Shown: piece by piece, positions 49,996-62,100 of the stretch | How the letters are laid out: every line of letters starts with the position of its first letter | How positions within the stretch are numbered: the stretch's first letter is position 1 | Assembly (NCBI GenBank): GCA_021018815.1 | Contig: JAITYX010000002.1 | Span: 9,269,001-9,333,000 of the forward strand | DNA length: 64,000 nucleotides | DNA from: Talinum fruticosum | Taxonomy: Eukaryota; Streptophyta; Magnoliopsida; Caryophyllales; Talinaceae | Reading direction: 5' to 3' | Program-made: the position numbers and the translations under genes | Notes under the pieces: model-generated | Seen by the model: only the letters and a program-made list of their open reading frames with translations | What the model was told of the DNA's origin: nothing | Database searches by the model: none

Positions 49996-52900
49996 ATGGA
50001 TGCTTCTGCTGTTTCTATGCAATCTTACTATGCCTCAGTTTATTCAATTCGGTCTTCATCGCGCTCAATCTCTCTCCTTTCCACCAGGGTTTCTCTCTCC
50101 TCGTCCTGCAAGTCTTTCTCGAGTCTGACTTCCTCATTGCGTTTCCATCGCTTGAAGTACCTGTGCTCAGCTTCGAGTTCGAATACTTTGGTTGCTGGGT
50201 CATGTGAAGAAGATGGGAAGCTCAAAGGGAGTGTGAAGGAGGAGGAAGACCTCAAGTCTTGGATGCATGCCAATGGGTTGCCTCCTTGTAAGGTGATGCT
50301 CAAAGAGAGGCCATCGCATAATCCCAAACACCGGCCAATTCACTATGTTGCGGCTAGTGAGGACCTTAAGGTTTTGAATTTTGTTTTTTATGTCTCGCAA
50401 GTTGATGGTTTTTGCATTGTGATTGAATATTGATGATGATTTTTGGGTCGGTTTGAATGTTTGGCAGGCTGGTGATGTTGCATTTTCGGTTCCGAATTCA
50501 CTGGTTGTCACTCTGGAGAGGGTATTGGGCAATGAGACTGTTGGTATGATACATTTATCCTATGTTATAAGCGGGTCTCTTTGCTTTTAATTTTGCTTCT
50601 CGTTGTAGTATGCCTTCTTGTAACATGAGCAAATGACATTCGGATTTTTTTTGGGGGGTGTTGGGGTGGTGGTGATGCCAATTTTGGTGAATAGCGGGGA
50701 AGATAAATTGGCTGTTGAATTTTCACTGAGATACATTGGCTGGTTGTGATGATGTCATTCGCTGATGGAAGGTTAGCCTATATGGCATTCTAAGAAGAAC
50801 AAACACTCTTCATGACTTCACATTTCATGTCTGACACCAACACTCTCGAGGGCATGCTAAATACATAGATAGGCCAAAGAAATTGGGTTCTGTGACTGAT
50901 AGTTGTAGGATGAATACAGGGTAAATACTTTGTTATTATTATCATCAAAACACGACCCTCTATAGGGCTAAAACCATATAACTAATTATAAACACGTAGG
51001 TAATAGAATAAATATTTTCTCGTCATGCCATGCTCATTAAAATTTTGGTGCCATGCTTTTTCTTTACCCAAAAATCACGTGTCCATGTGTTAGTGTCAGT
51101 TTCACGTGTTGGTATTTGTCCTCCTCAGATAGATGGCTTTATGTAGTTAAGTATAACTTGCTTCAGCTGCTCGGATGTTCATGCAGCGGAATTATTGGCC
51201 TCGAACAAGTTGTCAGAGTTAGCTTGTTTGGCATTATATCTAATGTATGAGAAGAAGCAAGGGAAGAAATCCTTTTGGTATCCATATATCAAAGAGCTTG
51301 ATCGGCAGAGAGGCAGGGGGCAACTTGCTGTAGAGTCTCCTCTTCTGTGGTCAGAGACTGAGCTGTCTTACCTAAGTGGCAGTCCTGTTCTGGTACTCTA
51401 TTTCTCTTTCATGGATATAAAAGGTTTAGGTAATTATAATTATGAATTTCTTATATCAGTGGTGATGTTGTAGGCGGAAATTCATCGAAGGGCTGAGGGA
51501 ATTAAAAAGAGTACAATGAGCTTGACACTGTATGGTTTATGGCAGGATCCCTCTTTCAGGTGATTTTCTTTTTCCTTCCAGTAAACAGCCATCAAATGTA
51601 TCCTTCATCGGCTTATCCCTTTCATTATAATGTCCTAATTCCCATCATGCTTTTTGATGTATCATGAAGATAAGTATTGAGTTGCTTTCCTTGTTTCACT
51701 TTTGGTCAGTTAGTGACAGAGGCCGTGCTTTGATATTTCTTTATCTTCATATAATATATTTAAAAAATAAAAACTGGAAGTGATACTGGGAATTCTAAAT
51801 AGTGCTGCAAGGAATCGAGCATGTCACATTAGGGTCACACTTTGTCTGACCTGCATCTGAACTGACAAAAGAAAGTGGTAGCTAGTTCAATCTGAATCCA
51901 GTCAGCAACTAATTTTTGGCATCCAAATCCAAGTTAAGTTATAAACCACAGCCTTTCAGTTCTACATCAGAACTATGGACTGAATTGGAGCCCAATGTGG
52001 GCTTCTTTCACCCATGTAATAACTATCATAGGTCTGGATACCTTCACTGTGTACCAATGAAAGACGACATATGTTCCAGGCCCGTAACAGAGCCTCACAA
52101 AGTACTGTGAGGAGCCTAAGGGGATCGCCAACTGTACTCTCCTCTCTCTTTTATAGTTGCTAGCTAATGGACAAGTATGAAGAGCATTTCCATTTTGTTT
52201 TTGTCCAATATTGTCTAAACAAGTGGGAGTGAAACTTAGACCTGAACCTTTAGCTTTAGCTTGTGATTTTATCAAACATTTTAATTATAATTGAATTGAT
52301 GATGAATAGTTGAAATGGTTTTAATTTATATGATTCTTTAATTCCATTTTTAAGTTTGTGTGTGATACAAATAACAATGAGTATTTACTGATACCAATTA
52401 AAACAAGTGGAATTCAAAACTTTTCATTAGATCGGACAAAATGATGGAATGTAACCCAAATCTTATAGGATCTGATTTGGATTCAGATATGATTGTAGTT
52501 GGGGATTTTGATCAGACATTTTCCTAATTCAAATTATTTGCTTAATCTCTCTGGTAGTGTATTTATCTATTGTTTTTCTCTGCATTTTCAGCAATATCCA
52601 TTTGACATACCAACAGAGGCTTTTCCATATGAGATCTTTAAACAAGCTTTTGTGGCAATTCAGTCTTGTGTGGTGCATTTGCAGGTATTCTTCCGTTTCA
52701 TATAAGATCTTTAACCGTGTTTCATTGGTTTCTTCGGCTATGATGATGTTGGCATTCATATTTCTTTATTTATTGATGTTGATATATATACATCAATTAG
52801 TTGATTTTTCCTAACCCTTTTATCTTTCCATTTGTTATAACAAGCTGGCATCTCAGTGAAACAATATTAGCTCACTGGCAGCTTATGTTATGTTGTCTAT

Positions 52901-55900
52901 GGACTTTTCTTTTTGGTGGAATAAGTGTTAGGGGACAATGGGGTGCTTGCGTTCAGGTCCTCGGCTGTTCATTCTAGCGTTCTTATTTAACTTAGATGAT
53001 GTTGGTGCCCACTGCTCACCAGTGTTGAGACCTTCCATTGTGCTTATGGAACCGTCTTGCTAGAAGTTGGATATTGCTAGGCTTACACAATGTTTTGATT
53101 CACATTTTATCTTCTTTTTTTGCTTCACAACATTGCCGTTCACCACATTTATTCTTTTTATTGTGCCCCGGATGTGGTGGGAATGGGATTGTATTTGTAA
53201 GGGCTTGTTGCATAGTAGTGCAAAAAGGAATACTTTTCTTTGCAGGTAGAGCTCAGAAACTCTGTGGTGCTTTATAAGATAATTCTTTGTGGTAGTTCTT
53301 GTATTCGACAGAGCTGCTTTTGATTATTTTGGCATGCCTGACTGACTCTGTTGTGGTGTATGATGTATTGATTGATGCCTAACTAGAGAAGTAATCTTTG
53401 GCATTAAACATCTAGCTAAATTTTTAAACTCCCGCTTTCATCAGGGAGTGAGCTTGGCTCGCAGATTTGCTTTGGTACCATTGGGACCCCCATTACTAGC
53501 TTACAAGAGTACCTGCAGGGCCATGTTGACGGCTGCAGATAATGCTGTCCAATTGGTGGTTGATCGGCCATACAAAGCAGGGGAACCTATTGTTGTTTGG
53601 TAAATTATACTACACTTGAATATTTCTTGAAATGGTTTCTTTTATCAATGCACATTTATTGCCGAGTGCAGCAATTTTGTAGAAGTTATAATTTGCTGCA
53701 TGATTTTATTTGGGAAGAAGTATTGATTACCTTGTCTTTGTTAGGAAGAAGTGCTAATTACCTTGTCATTTTTCAGTGTTTCACTTATGTATAAAGATAA
53801 GGTTCACTGTGTTATGTCGCGCGGGATCTTCAGTGTGTTCACCATGGCACATGTTTTTACTTGAGTTCTATATTGCATAGCGACTGTTAAAATCTGTTAT
53901 GGATTGTTCAGAGGCTTATTGAGTATTAACTTCAATGCAAAAGCTAACTTTCTGAAGTTCTTACAGCTTTAGGAGGGCCTTATGGTTTGCAATTGGAAAA
54001 CTGGAACTCAACTTTTTCCTCTGCGTTTTCTTATACTCTTTATTTCCCCTTAAGTATCTGTGGTCGGATATCCACATTCAGATGTGGTCATGGACACTTG
54101 ACACTTAATTTTTAGAGCACAAATATGCAAAATTTTGAGATAATGGGAAAACTAACACATGGACCAGTGTCTGTGCCGAAGACTTGTATCTGGGTATGAG
54201 TGACGTAGTTTCTAGTTCCACAATCTTTGCTCAGGATAAAATGTTGGTGGCATTGCTGTAGAGGTGCATCATCATGTACGACACATCTATGAAAATTTTC
54301 GAACCGCTGTAATTCTAAATTTTTAAATTTTCGAATTAATTGGCCAAGGAGAAAGAACTTGCTAAAAGAAATTTTGAAAGTGCAGCTTCTAATATATGCA
54401 GCATGCTGGTTGCTGACCCTGAGTTTGTTGTTGTGGAGGAACTGACATTAAAATCCATACATGTGTTGTGCCATGTTTCTTATAGTTCCAATATATGATA
54501 ATTGTACAGGTGTGGACCACAACCTAATTCCAAGTTGCTCCTGAACTATGGTTTTGTTGACGAGGATAATCCATATGACCGCATTGTAATCGAGGTAAAA
54601 TTATTTTTTGTTCTTCCTTGATTTTTAGCACTGTTGTACTCTCAAAGGGTCTTGACATTATTTTTAAGGTGTACTAAAATATTTACCCATGGTGATCAAA
54701 AAATATTTGCCCACACTGGATTTATATTTCAAGTTGGAGTATGAATATCTCATCCCCCCCAAAAAAAAAAGCCAAAATCTACTTTCTTTTAATTAGGATG
54801 TTCGTGTCAGGATGGAGTATTCATACTTTTAAGTTGCTTTTAGGATGAGCTCAACTTATTTCAAGGTCATTCCTTGCAATTCTATTACATGGCATCTCTT
54901 AGCTTGGCTCCTCTGCATCCCATTCTCCAGAGAAACAGTGGGCTAGATTGCAAGAAGCCTAAAAAATAAGTAAATCTGTTTGCCTGAGCTGACATCTCTC
55001 TCTTTGGATTGATAGGCTGCATTAAACACTGAGGATCCACTGTATCAGGAGAAAAGAATGGTTGCCCAGCGTAATGGAAAACTGTCTATACAAGCTTTTC
55101 ATGTATGGACTCTTATCTTTTTCCGTTTGAGTGTATTTCATGCTTACAGTGGGTTGTTGATATGTGTTCTCCATGCCCCAGGTGCCTGCTGGGAAGGAAA
55201 AGAAGCAGTTGCTGACATGCTTCCTTATATGCGTCTTGGTTATGTTTCAGATCCTTCAGAAATGAGCTCTGTCATTTCTTCTCAAGGTCCTACTTGCCCT
55301 GTGAGTTAATTATCATCGTGTTATGTTAAGTTTCTGACTTATCACTAGAAGTTCATTGCTACGTGGTGGTAACTTTCTCCAGCTTTCTGAAACACATGAT
55401 TCCTAAGTTCGTGGTCATGCCTTATCATTATGGTAGTGCATTCTCTAGTTAGATTTTTGGATAAACAAAAGTTCAGTGTTAAATTTGACTCTTGGTGCAA
55501 AGAGATTAAAATGATACCATTCTGCTATTGTTTTGTAAGAATAGGTTATGGTCGTGTGAGTGAGTGACTTATGGCTGTAGTTAGAGGCAGCTAAGGCTTG
55601 AGATGGATTGTCCATGGCATAATGGCTGTTTCTACCATCGTCCCTTTGTCTTGTCCTGCTTTTGTTTGGGTCAGTACAACCCTTGTAAACCTTTCGTTTG
55701 TGCTCAGTTTTTAGTTGGTATATAACCTTTGCCTTATGTGCCTAGCTTCATGACTGCAGTAAGGACTCCAAGAGTGGGATCCAATTGCAGTTTCAACGAC
55801 TTGTGCTTATTAAACATCTGTTTTGTGCCTATTAAACATCTGTTTTGTGCCAAATTAATTGTGCATTATTTGAAAAGTTTCTGATTTCGGGCCATTTTGA

Positions 55901-56591
55901 GAATTTCTATTATTTCAATTGTAATTATTTTTTATGAAATGCGTACTTTTTACAGTTGCTAGAATTTTTTGAGCAGAGAGATTTTTATATTTTGTTAATT
56001 TGAACACTTTTTGCTTCAAGTTTGCCATTTGAAAATTTGAAATTTGTTGTCAGTCCTTTTCTGCCAGGGTATAGTCTTATGTCTTCTAGCCAGGCTTGTT
56101 GAGCTTGAGATTGATGAATGCTCACTAGCACCAAATGTTGTTTGTAATGTTATGTGCATTGAAGCCTTTTCTGCAGGTAATATGTGATACGTATATGAGA
56201 ATTAATATGATGAGCTCTCTGTACTTCACAGGTGAGCCCTTGCATGGAAAGAGCCGTTCTTGATCAACTTTTGGAGTATTTCAGAGCCAGACTTTCACAG
56301 TACCCAACTACATTATCTGAGGATGATGCCTTGGTATGTGCTGACCTCATAAATTTGATCTTTACTTTGCTGCAAATTTATTCACTGTGGAGATTTGAAT
56401 GATGAAACTTTAAACGATGTCAGTTGTTAGATGAAGATCTAAATCTCAAAAAGCGAGTTGCCACACAGCTGGTGAGGCTGGAAAAGAAAATATTACATGC
56501 ATGCTTGCAGGCAACTGAGGACCTGATAAACCTGCTCCCCGATCACAGTGTCTCTCCATGTCCTGCTCCATATGCCCCTAGTCTGAAGTGA
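49996..56591 (+). CDS. plastid SET-domain protein, Rubisco LSMT-like (At5g14260 type)
   Basis: Eleven exons: 49996-50370, 50468-50543, 51187-51392, 51474-51559, 52592-52684, 53445-53599, 54510-54594, 55016-55102, 55182-55300, 56232-56333, 56424-56591; about 517 residues. MDASAVSM is preferred as the start because a Ser-rich plastid transit peptide follows; an in-frame ATG at 49813 would add an unlikely hydrophobic leader. The split SET core spans about 105-350 (GDVAFSVPNSLVVTLERVLG; WYPYIKELDRQRGRGQLAVE; CGPQPNSKLLLNYGFVDEDN). A Rubisco-LSMT substrate-binding-like domain follows to the end (…SPCPAPYAPSLK). Members of this class methylate lysines in plastid proteins, but here the usual D-x-x-NH segment after ALVP is replaced by LGPPLLAY, so activity is doubtful. 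Frameshifts at 51504-51508 and 55198-55201 are each repaired by one A and restore phase. Confidence 0.9.
51504..51508 (+). other. apparent 1-base frameshift in SET gene (A5 run)
   Basis: As written: AEGIKKSTMSLTLYGLWQDP. With one added A: AEGIKKEYNELDTVWFMAGS, then LFQ, with exon length 87 and phase 0 at the donor, matching QYPFDIPTEAF in the next exon. Confidence 0.88.
55198..55201 (+). other. apparent 1-base frameshift in SET gene (A4 run)
   Basis: As written the frame leaves the family sequence after VPAGKEK. One more A gives VPAGKEKEAVADMLPYMRLG, then YVSDPSEMSSVISSQGPTCP, with exon length 120 and correct phase. Confidence 0.88.
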
Positions 56592-59158
56592 AAGGTATCA
56601 CATCTTTTCACATTGCATATTGAAAAATGGAAATCAAGCATCATCATAGTCGTACTTCTGCGATTACAATCTCTGTTCTTTGCATCATTAAGGCCATGAA
56701 GTCACATAGTCAATCTACTATAACTATGGGGAGGACAAAGAAGAATGTCTTGGAGCCTTTTCTTGTACATGTGGCATCAATTTTATCAGGGGATTATGGA
56801 TAAGGTGAGTATTCTCATGATCATTGCATTATCGATTTTACGGTGTGTAAATATTATTCTTTTTTAGTTGTCCAGATCTTACCTTCCATATCGCTCCGCT
56901 CTAAAGCAATATTTATAAGCTTCTATTCAACCGCGAAACATTCGGTTTTGTGCAAATAGCAATGTGTCCTTGTCATTTTCACTTCCAAATCTAGATATTC
57001 TGGTGTGCTTAGTAAGCTAATTACCAAGATTCCAGAGCATTGGGTCTGGAGGGATTTGACAAAACGTATAGAGGTTTGGTGGTGTACTAAGCTGTCTTAG
57101 CTTTATATTTTGCAGTTGATGGCAACACCATTAACAGTTCGGAAACTTCATATATTTTTTTACCTGTCAAATTTTATGAAACTTTTTTTCGTATTTTTGT
57201 GATACAAAGTCCACTGTAACCATCAATATAATTTCCTGGATTAGTTTTTGATGCCCTATGTAGAAAGACTAGGAGGGTTCCTCATCTTGTTGGACTTTCT
57301 TATGAGCAACTATATTTGCAATACCAATCTTGACCATTCGTTAAACATGGTAATGGCTTTTGTGTCAGTACAGTAAGATTAAATAACTGTCTGAAGGGAG
57401 GAATGGGCTGCATTAACCTAGAACTGACAAAGGACTACTAGGTTTACTTGGACATGTTACGCTGTCATCTATGGATGCATGGACCTAAGTGTAAGATTGG
57501 GCTATTTTCAAGAAACAAATTTCAGATTCTTTTGAAGTGTACAAATGTTGTACCCAGGCATGGCTGCATCAAGGTAAATGAAGTCTTAGCAGGGCAGTGG
57601 CAGTGGAAGTGGATTGCGATATGCATGATTGTGTGCTGCACAATGAGCCTGATGACTGTTCATGTTTATATTCTATTAGGACTTGTATTTCTCTTTCATT
57701 CCTCATACAATCAAAATTGATTATGTACTTTGCCGTCAGTTGCAGGTAGTTCTTTAGAGTTTAGCGAGGACAACGCTTCCAGCCGGTGTTGTCAGTAAAT
57801 GTTGTTATGGCTGCAGGGACAAACAGCTTTCAAGTTGAGGACTTAGAACTAGAAGACTTGTGTATTGATCATTTCTCCTAAAATCTTCCCCCCAAAAAAA
57901 AATGAGAAACAAAAATGGAAAATGGAGTCAATGTTAGCCTACCACCTCGTTTCCATTAATGATGGCATGATTGTTGCTTGTAAAGAATTATGTGAGTAAT
58001 ACAATGTTGATCAGTTTTGCTTCCTGTCATTTCAGTTAGCAGAGCCGCGTAATAAACCTGTGCACAAAGGTAAAATGAACTATGGTTTAAAGTGTTCCAC
58101 CGCCCCCTTTTGTACGAAGGCAAGGTGGTCGGGGATTGTCAAGACCAAAGAGGATTCACAGTTGGGCTTTTGGGGAGATAGAACCTGGTCTGAAGACTTG
58201 CTTGAGTGAAAGCATTTCCCTTGACACAGAAAGTGCCTCGGTGTTTTGAACCTATGACCTTACATGTGAGTGGAACTCCTCCAATCAATTGAAACAGACT
58301 GATTGTGACATGTGACAAGCAGAAAGCTCAATTGATTGTTCACTATCGCCATTCATAGAATAAAGATTAAAGTATTTTATGGCAAGCACTCATTTTCGGT
58401 TTCTCATCCATTCACCTATCCAGCAGGGACTCGACTCTGCTTGTTGCCACCAGTTGCCACTGATGGCAATGTTATCTCTCCAAATTTACGTTCGCTTTTC
58501 GATTTTGGGTTCAACTTGGACCCTCAACTTTTGACTCTCGTGAAGATAATGCGATCCCCTCCCCACATTCTGACAAGTTCAAGTTTAGATTATCTGGCAA
58601 AGGCGGGAAAGCAGGTGGTAGGTGGCAACATTAGAGGCAATGATATTTTACTTTTTTGGATAGAAAGAGGTAATGATAATCAGTGCAGTGGAAGACAGGA
58701 ACCAAGGCTACAGATTTTGGGTCGAGTTGGTGGTGACTAAAGGGGGCAAGGGGGAGGGGGTCAGTGGGGAACCCGATAGGGAAGATTGTGGTGGGAAGAA
58801 AGGAGAGTTGCACGATTGGACCACCCAGGGTTGGTGGGAAGCTAGAGGCGGTAATGAAAGGGAGGTTGTCAAAGGAACCCCCCTGTTCGACCCATCATAA
58901 AAGAATGGCACCATTCTCGCAAGTTCAAACATTCAATAGTTTCAATGATAAGAGATTATAGGCGAGGGAAAATAGTCTTTTTTTCACTAAAGTTCATATA
59001 TATCCCTGAGACCACAAAAATTTCTGTTCAAAATTCTCCTCTGTACCCATCCAAAACAAAACAAAACCACTGCAGGAGAACTCAACTTTTTTGGGGACAG
59101 CAGTAGACCACTTCTCATCATATCCCATTGCCATTAGGATAAATAAAGATTTTCAAAT
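56592..59158. other. intergenic region between convergent SET and CSN3 genes
   Basis: SET gene 3' UTR and spacer, then CSN3 3' UTR near the high end. The open frame at 58336-58740 has no family features and no splice partners and is not called. No repeats or RNA genes recognised. Confidence 0.55.
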
Positions 59159-62100
59159 TCAAATGTTGAATTTCTGAGGCACACTATCGAAATCATCAAA
59201 GTCAAATCTTTGCCGCTCTTTCCCAACCTGTAGGACAAAAAGGGCAAATTCATCACAAAATCTCGACTTGGTGCTCTGCTGTAAGAGGACTACCATACTA
59301 AACTGTAAGCAGCAAAGCTCACCTTTGCCAAGTACAATGGATCACAGGAAATCTGCTCATCTACAGAAGTTAGTTTCTTTGAAAGAGTGATTATCCTTCA
59401 TCAGAAGAAATCAAGAGCATAACAATTAGTAATATAGATTGTGTTATGACTCAGTTTTCAAATTAAATTAACCCAATTTATTATGACAAATATATAAACC
59501 AACAGTTATATATAAAGTCTCGACATAAACACACACTGTTGCATATGGTGCATTGTAAAATCACCGTCACAATTAGATGTTTCAGTATGTTACGCATGTC
59601 AAGACTCAAGCACTACAAAAACTCATCAAAAAACGACTCAATAACCTGATTCGAAGAATATTTTATTTTTGATAAGGTAATTTGGAGAATATACCTCTGG
59701 ATGGAGCAGTCTATATGCTCTATCATCTCACAAGTCTTGTACTGCTCAGGATCCTCCAGGAATCTAACCATTCCATCTTTCTGGTTAATAGTAGCATGAA
59801 TCTGACCATCTTGAATCTGCAAGTGAGAAATACAACATTCAGGGCATAATAATCATAATTTGACCTTTTGCAACTATTCAGGGATAGCACTGATGGTGCC
59901 AATGAAATAAAAAGTTAACGTACACCATTAATAAGAAAGTGCAACAAGTAATTATGGAAAGGGAATGCAAGTACCATTTGAAGAACCTGCATCTCTGCTT
60001 CTTTGGGGCAGCTTAATTTAACGGTATTGGCGATGTCCTCAAGAGATAAAGTTAAATATGTTTGGGTCAATCTCTGGATGTTCCGCTTGTATATAGATGA
60101 AAGAACTTGTTTCATAAGCCCCAGATTGTTGTCCTGGAAAACACATGAAAAAAGGTTAGACAAAAAGAAGCAAAAGCTTAATGAACTTATGAATTGAGAT
60201 ACAATAATATAAAGAAGATATCACTGGTCCAACAGAATAAGGCTCACCGCCTCAAACTTCTCCTTGTTCCCCTGGACAAATGTCTCCAGATCAGCAATAT
60301 TGCCGCTGCTATATCGATTTGCTAGTTCAAGGTAGGCCTGCAATCAGATGAAAAGCTGTAAGTTCTAATGAAATTTAGTAAATCAAAAACATGAAAGTCA
60401 GTTACATAAGTGAGCATAATAAAGTGTAAGCTAAAAGGAGTAGCAAAATGAAGTCATGAACATGATATCTTTCTCAGCACCATAAAGCTTTTTTTCATAT
60501 GCAACAGTACCTGACAAAAATTCTTCAAACTCCTTTGAGCCACAGATGAAGTGTACTTTGGAAAATGAGAGGAGAACTGCCATCATTAATTTCAGTTGTT
60601 AGAGCCTATCTCCAAATTGGAAACAGAGTGACAGGCTAAAAAAGACGAAGCATCTTACACATGGAAGATTAAAATTACTTTACATAGACAACAATACAAA
60701 GAGAAGATTTTAACTCCATTTCATTAGCAACCACAATATTAGTATAACCATTCACTAGAGAAAAAGAATAAGGCAACCAACAACGATCCCACTGCAGATC
60801 TTTACACAAAGGATCTATGGATGGATTAGAAACCATGCAAACAATATGATATGAGAATGTGAATAAAACAAGAGGACCTGGCCATGGTGAATGAGTGACA
60901 CCAATATGTACTTTTTGTATGCTTCAACAGCTATTGCGCTTAGAGTAGACATTGGAGCAGTAACCACCTGCAGGGAGCAATTTAAGAGTATTATCTTATC
61001 AAGTTGTTACAGGCCTACAGGTATCCCATCTATTTCAGACTATCCCCATTGAACGCATAATCATCCTAATAAATATATAGAATGGCACAATATGGAAGTT
61101 TGTAAGTTATATAATTATATTAGAGAATAGTTAGTGGATAGATTTACTATACAGCACAGTCGACGCAAAAAGCAGACACATAGGAGGCAAGAATAGTAAC
61201 TCTAAAATATAAATATATGTAACTAGCAAGTAGATAATCATAGTGTCATTAAATTTGCTGTAAGAATTAGTCTTACATTGTGAAGAAGCTCTAATGCTTT
61301 CCCAAACTGCTTTAATCCAATGTAAATCATCCCCCTGGCATAGAGTAAAAACAGAACACAATCAGCAATTCTAATCATAAAGCATAGCTACCCAATATGA
61401 TCCATTGATGATTGAATATTAGTTTTATAAATCATGTTTCAAACTAATGTCATTAGAAAGCATTTTGGTCGTGAGATAGAAAGACATTTGATTTCTGTTG
61501 AAAACCAACTCCGGATCAACACATAATTGAGTGGTAAATATGAATCTGATTGAAACAAAACTTCATGAGAGCAGTCTCAAGATTTAAATTTCATATTTAA
61601 GTGATTGCCAACATTAGCCTTAGAAAATCACTTACAGCCTATATGCTGTTGAGTTAATCTAAGAAAGCTGCATTCAATATGATGCCTGAGACATCCCTGC
61701 TTAAATTATCTGGTGAAATTTGCAGATTAAGCGGGACTTCGGGCTGAAGTATTTTTTGTTGGAATTAAGCTCTGTTAGAAGAAATATACACTTGAATGCT
61801 TACAATGATGTTCAGCATTAAGTCATGAAGTATCAATTTCGACAGTTGAGCTCTTTAGTCTTTATAGAATATTTGTTTTATAAATCATATTTCAAACTTG
61901 GGCTGGACATCTTTTAAGAGTGAGGGTCTGATTTTAGGGTGAGGTACTATCTTCAACGATGTGCCAATAAAATAGACCCAAGCTAAACATTCAGGTTATC
62001 GATGCTCTTGTGTTCCATATAAGAAAATTAACCCACTTGATATTCAAATAGTATAAAATGCAGGGCAAGACATGATGAACAAATACAAGTGTATTAATCA

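Noticed and set aside
57448..57720. 90-codon open frame downstream of the SET gene
   Set aside because: No family features and it lies in the 3' flank; not supported as a gene.
58336..58740. 134-codon open frame between SET and CSN3 genes
   Set aside because: No recognisable domain, no splice partners and composition like the flanking noncoding DNA; probably chance.
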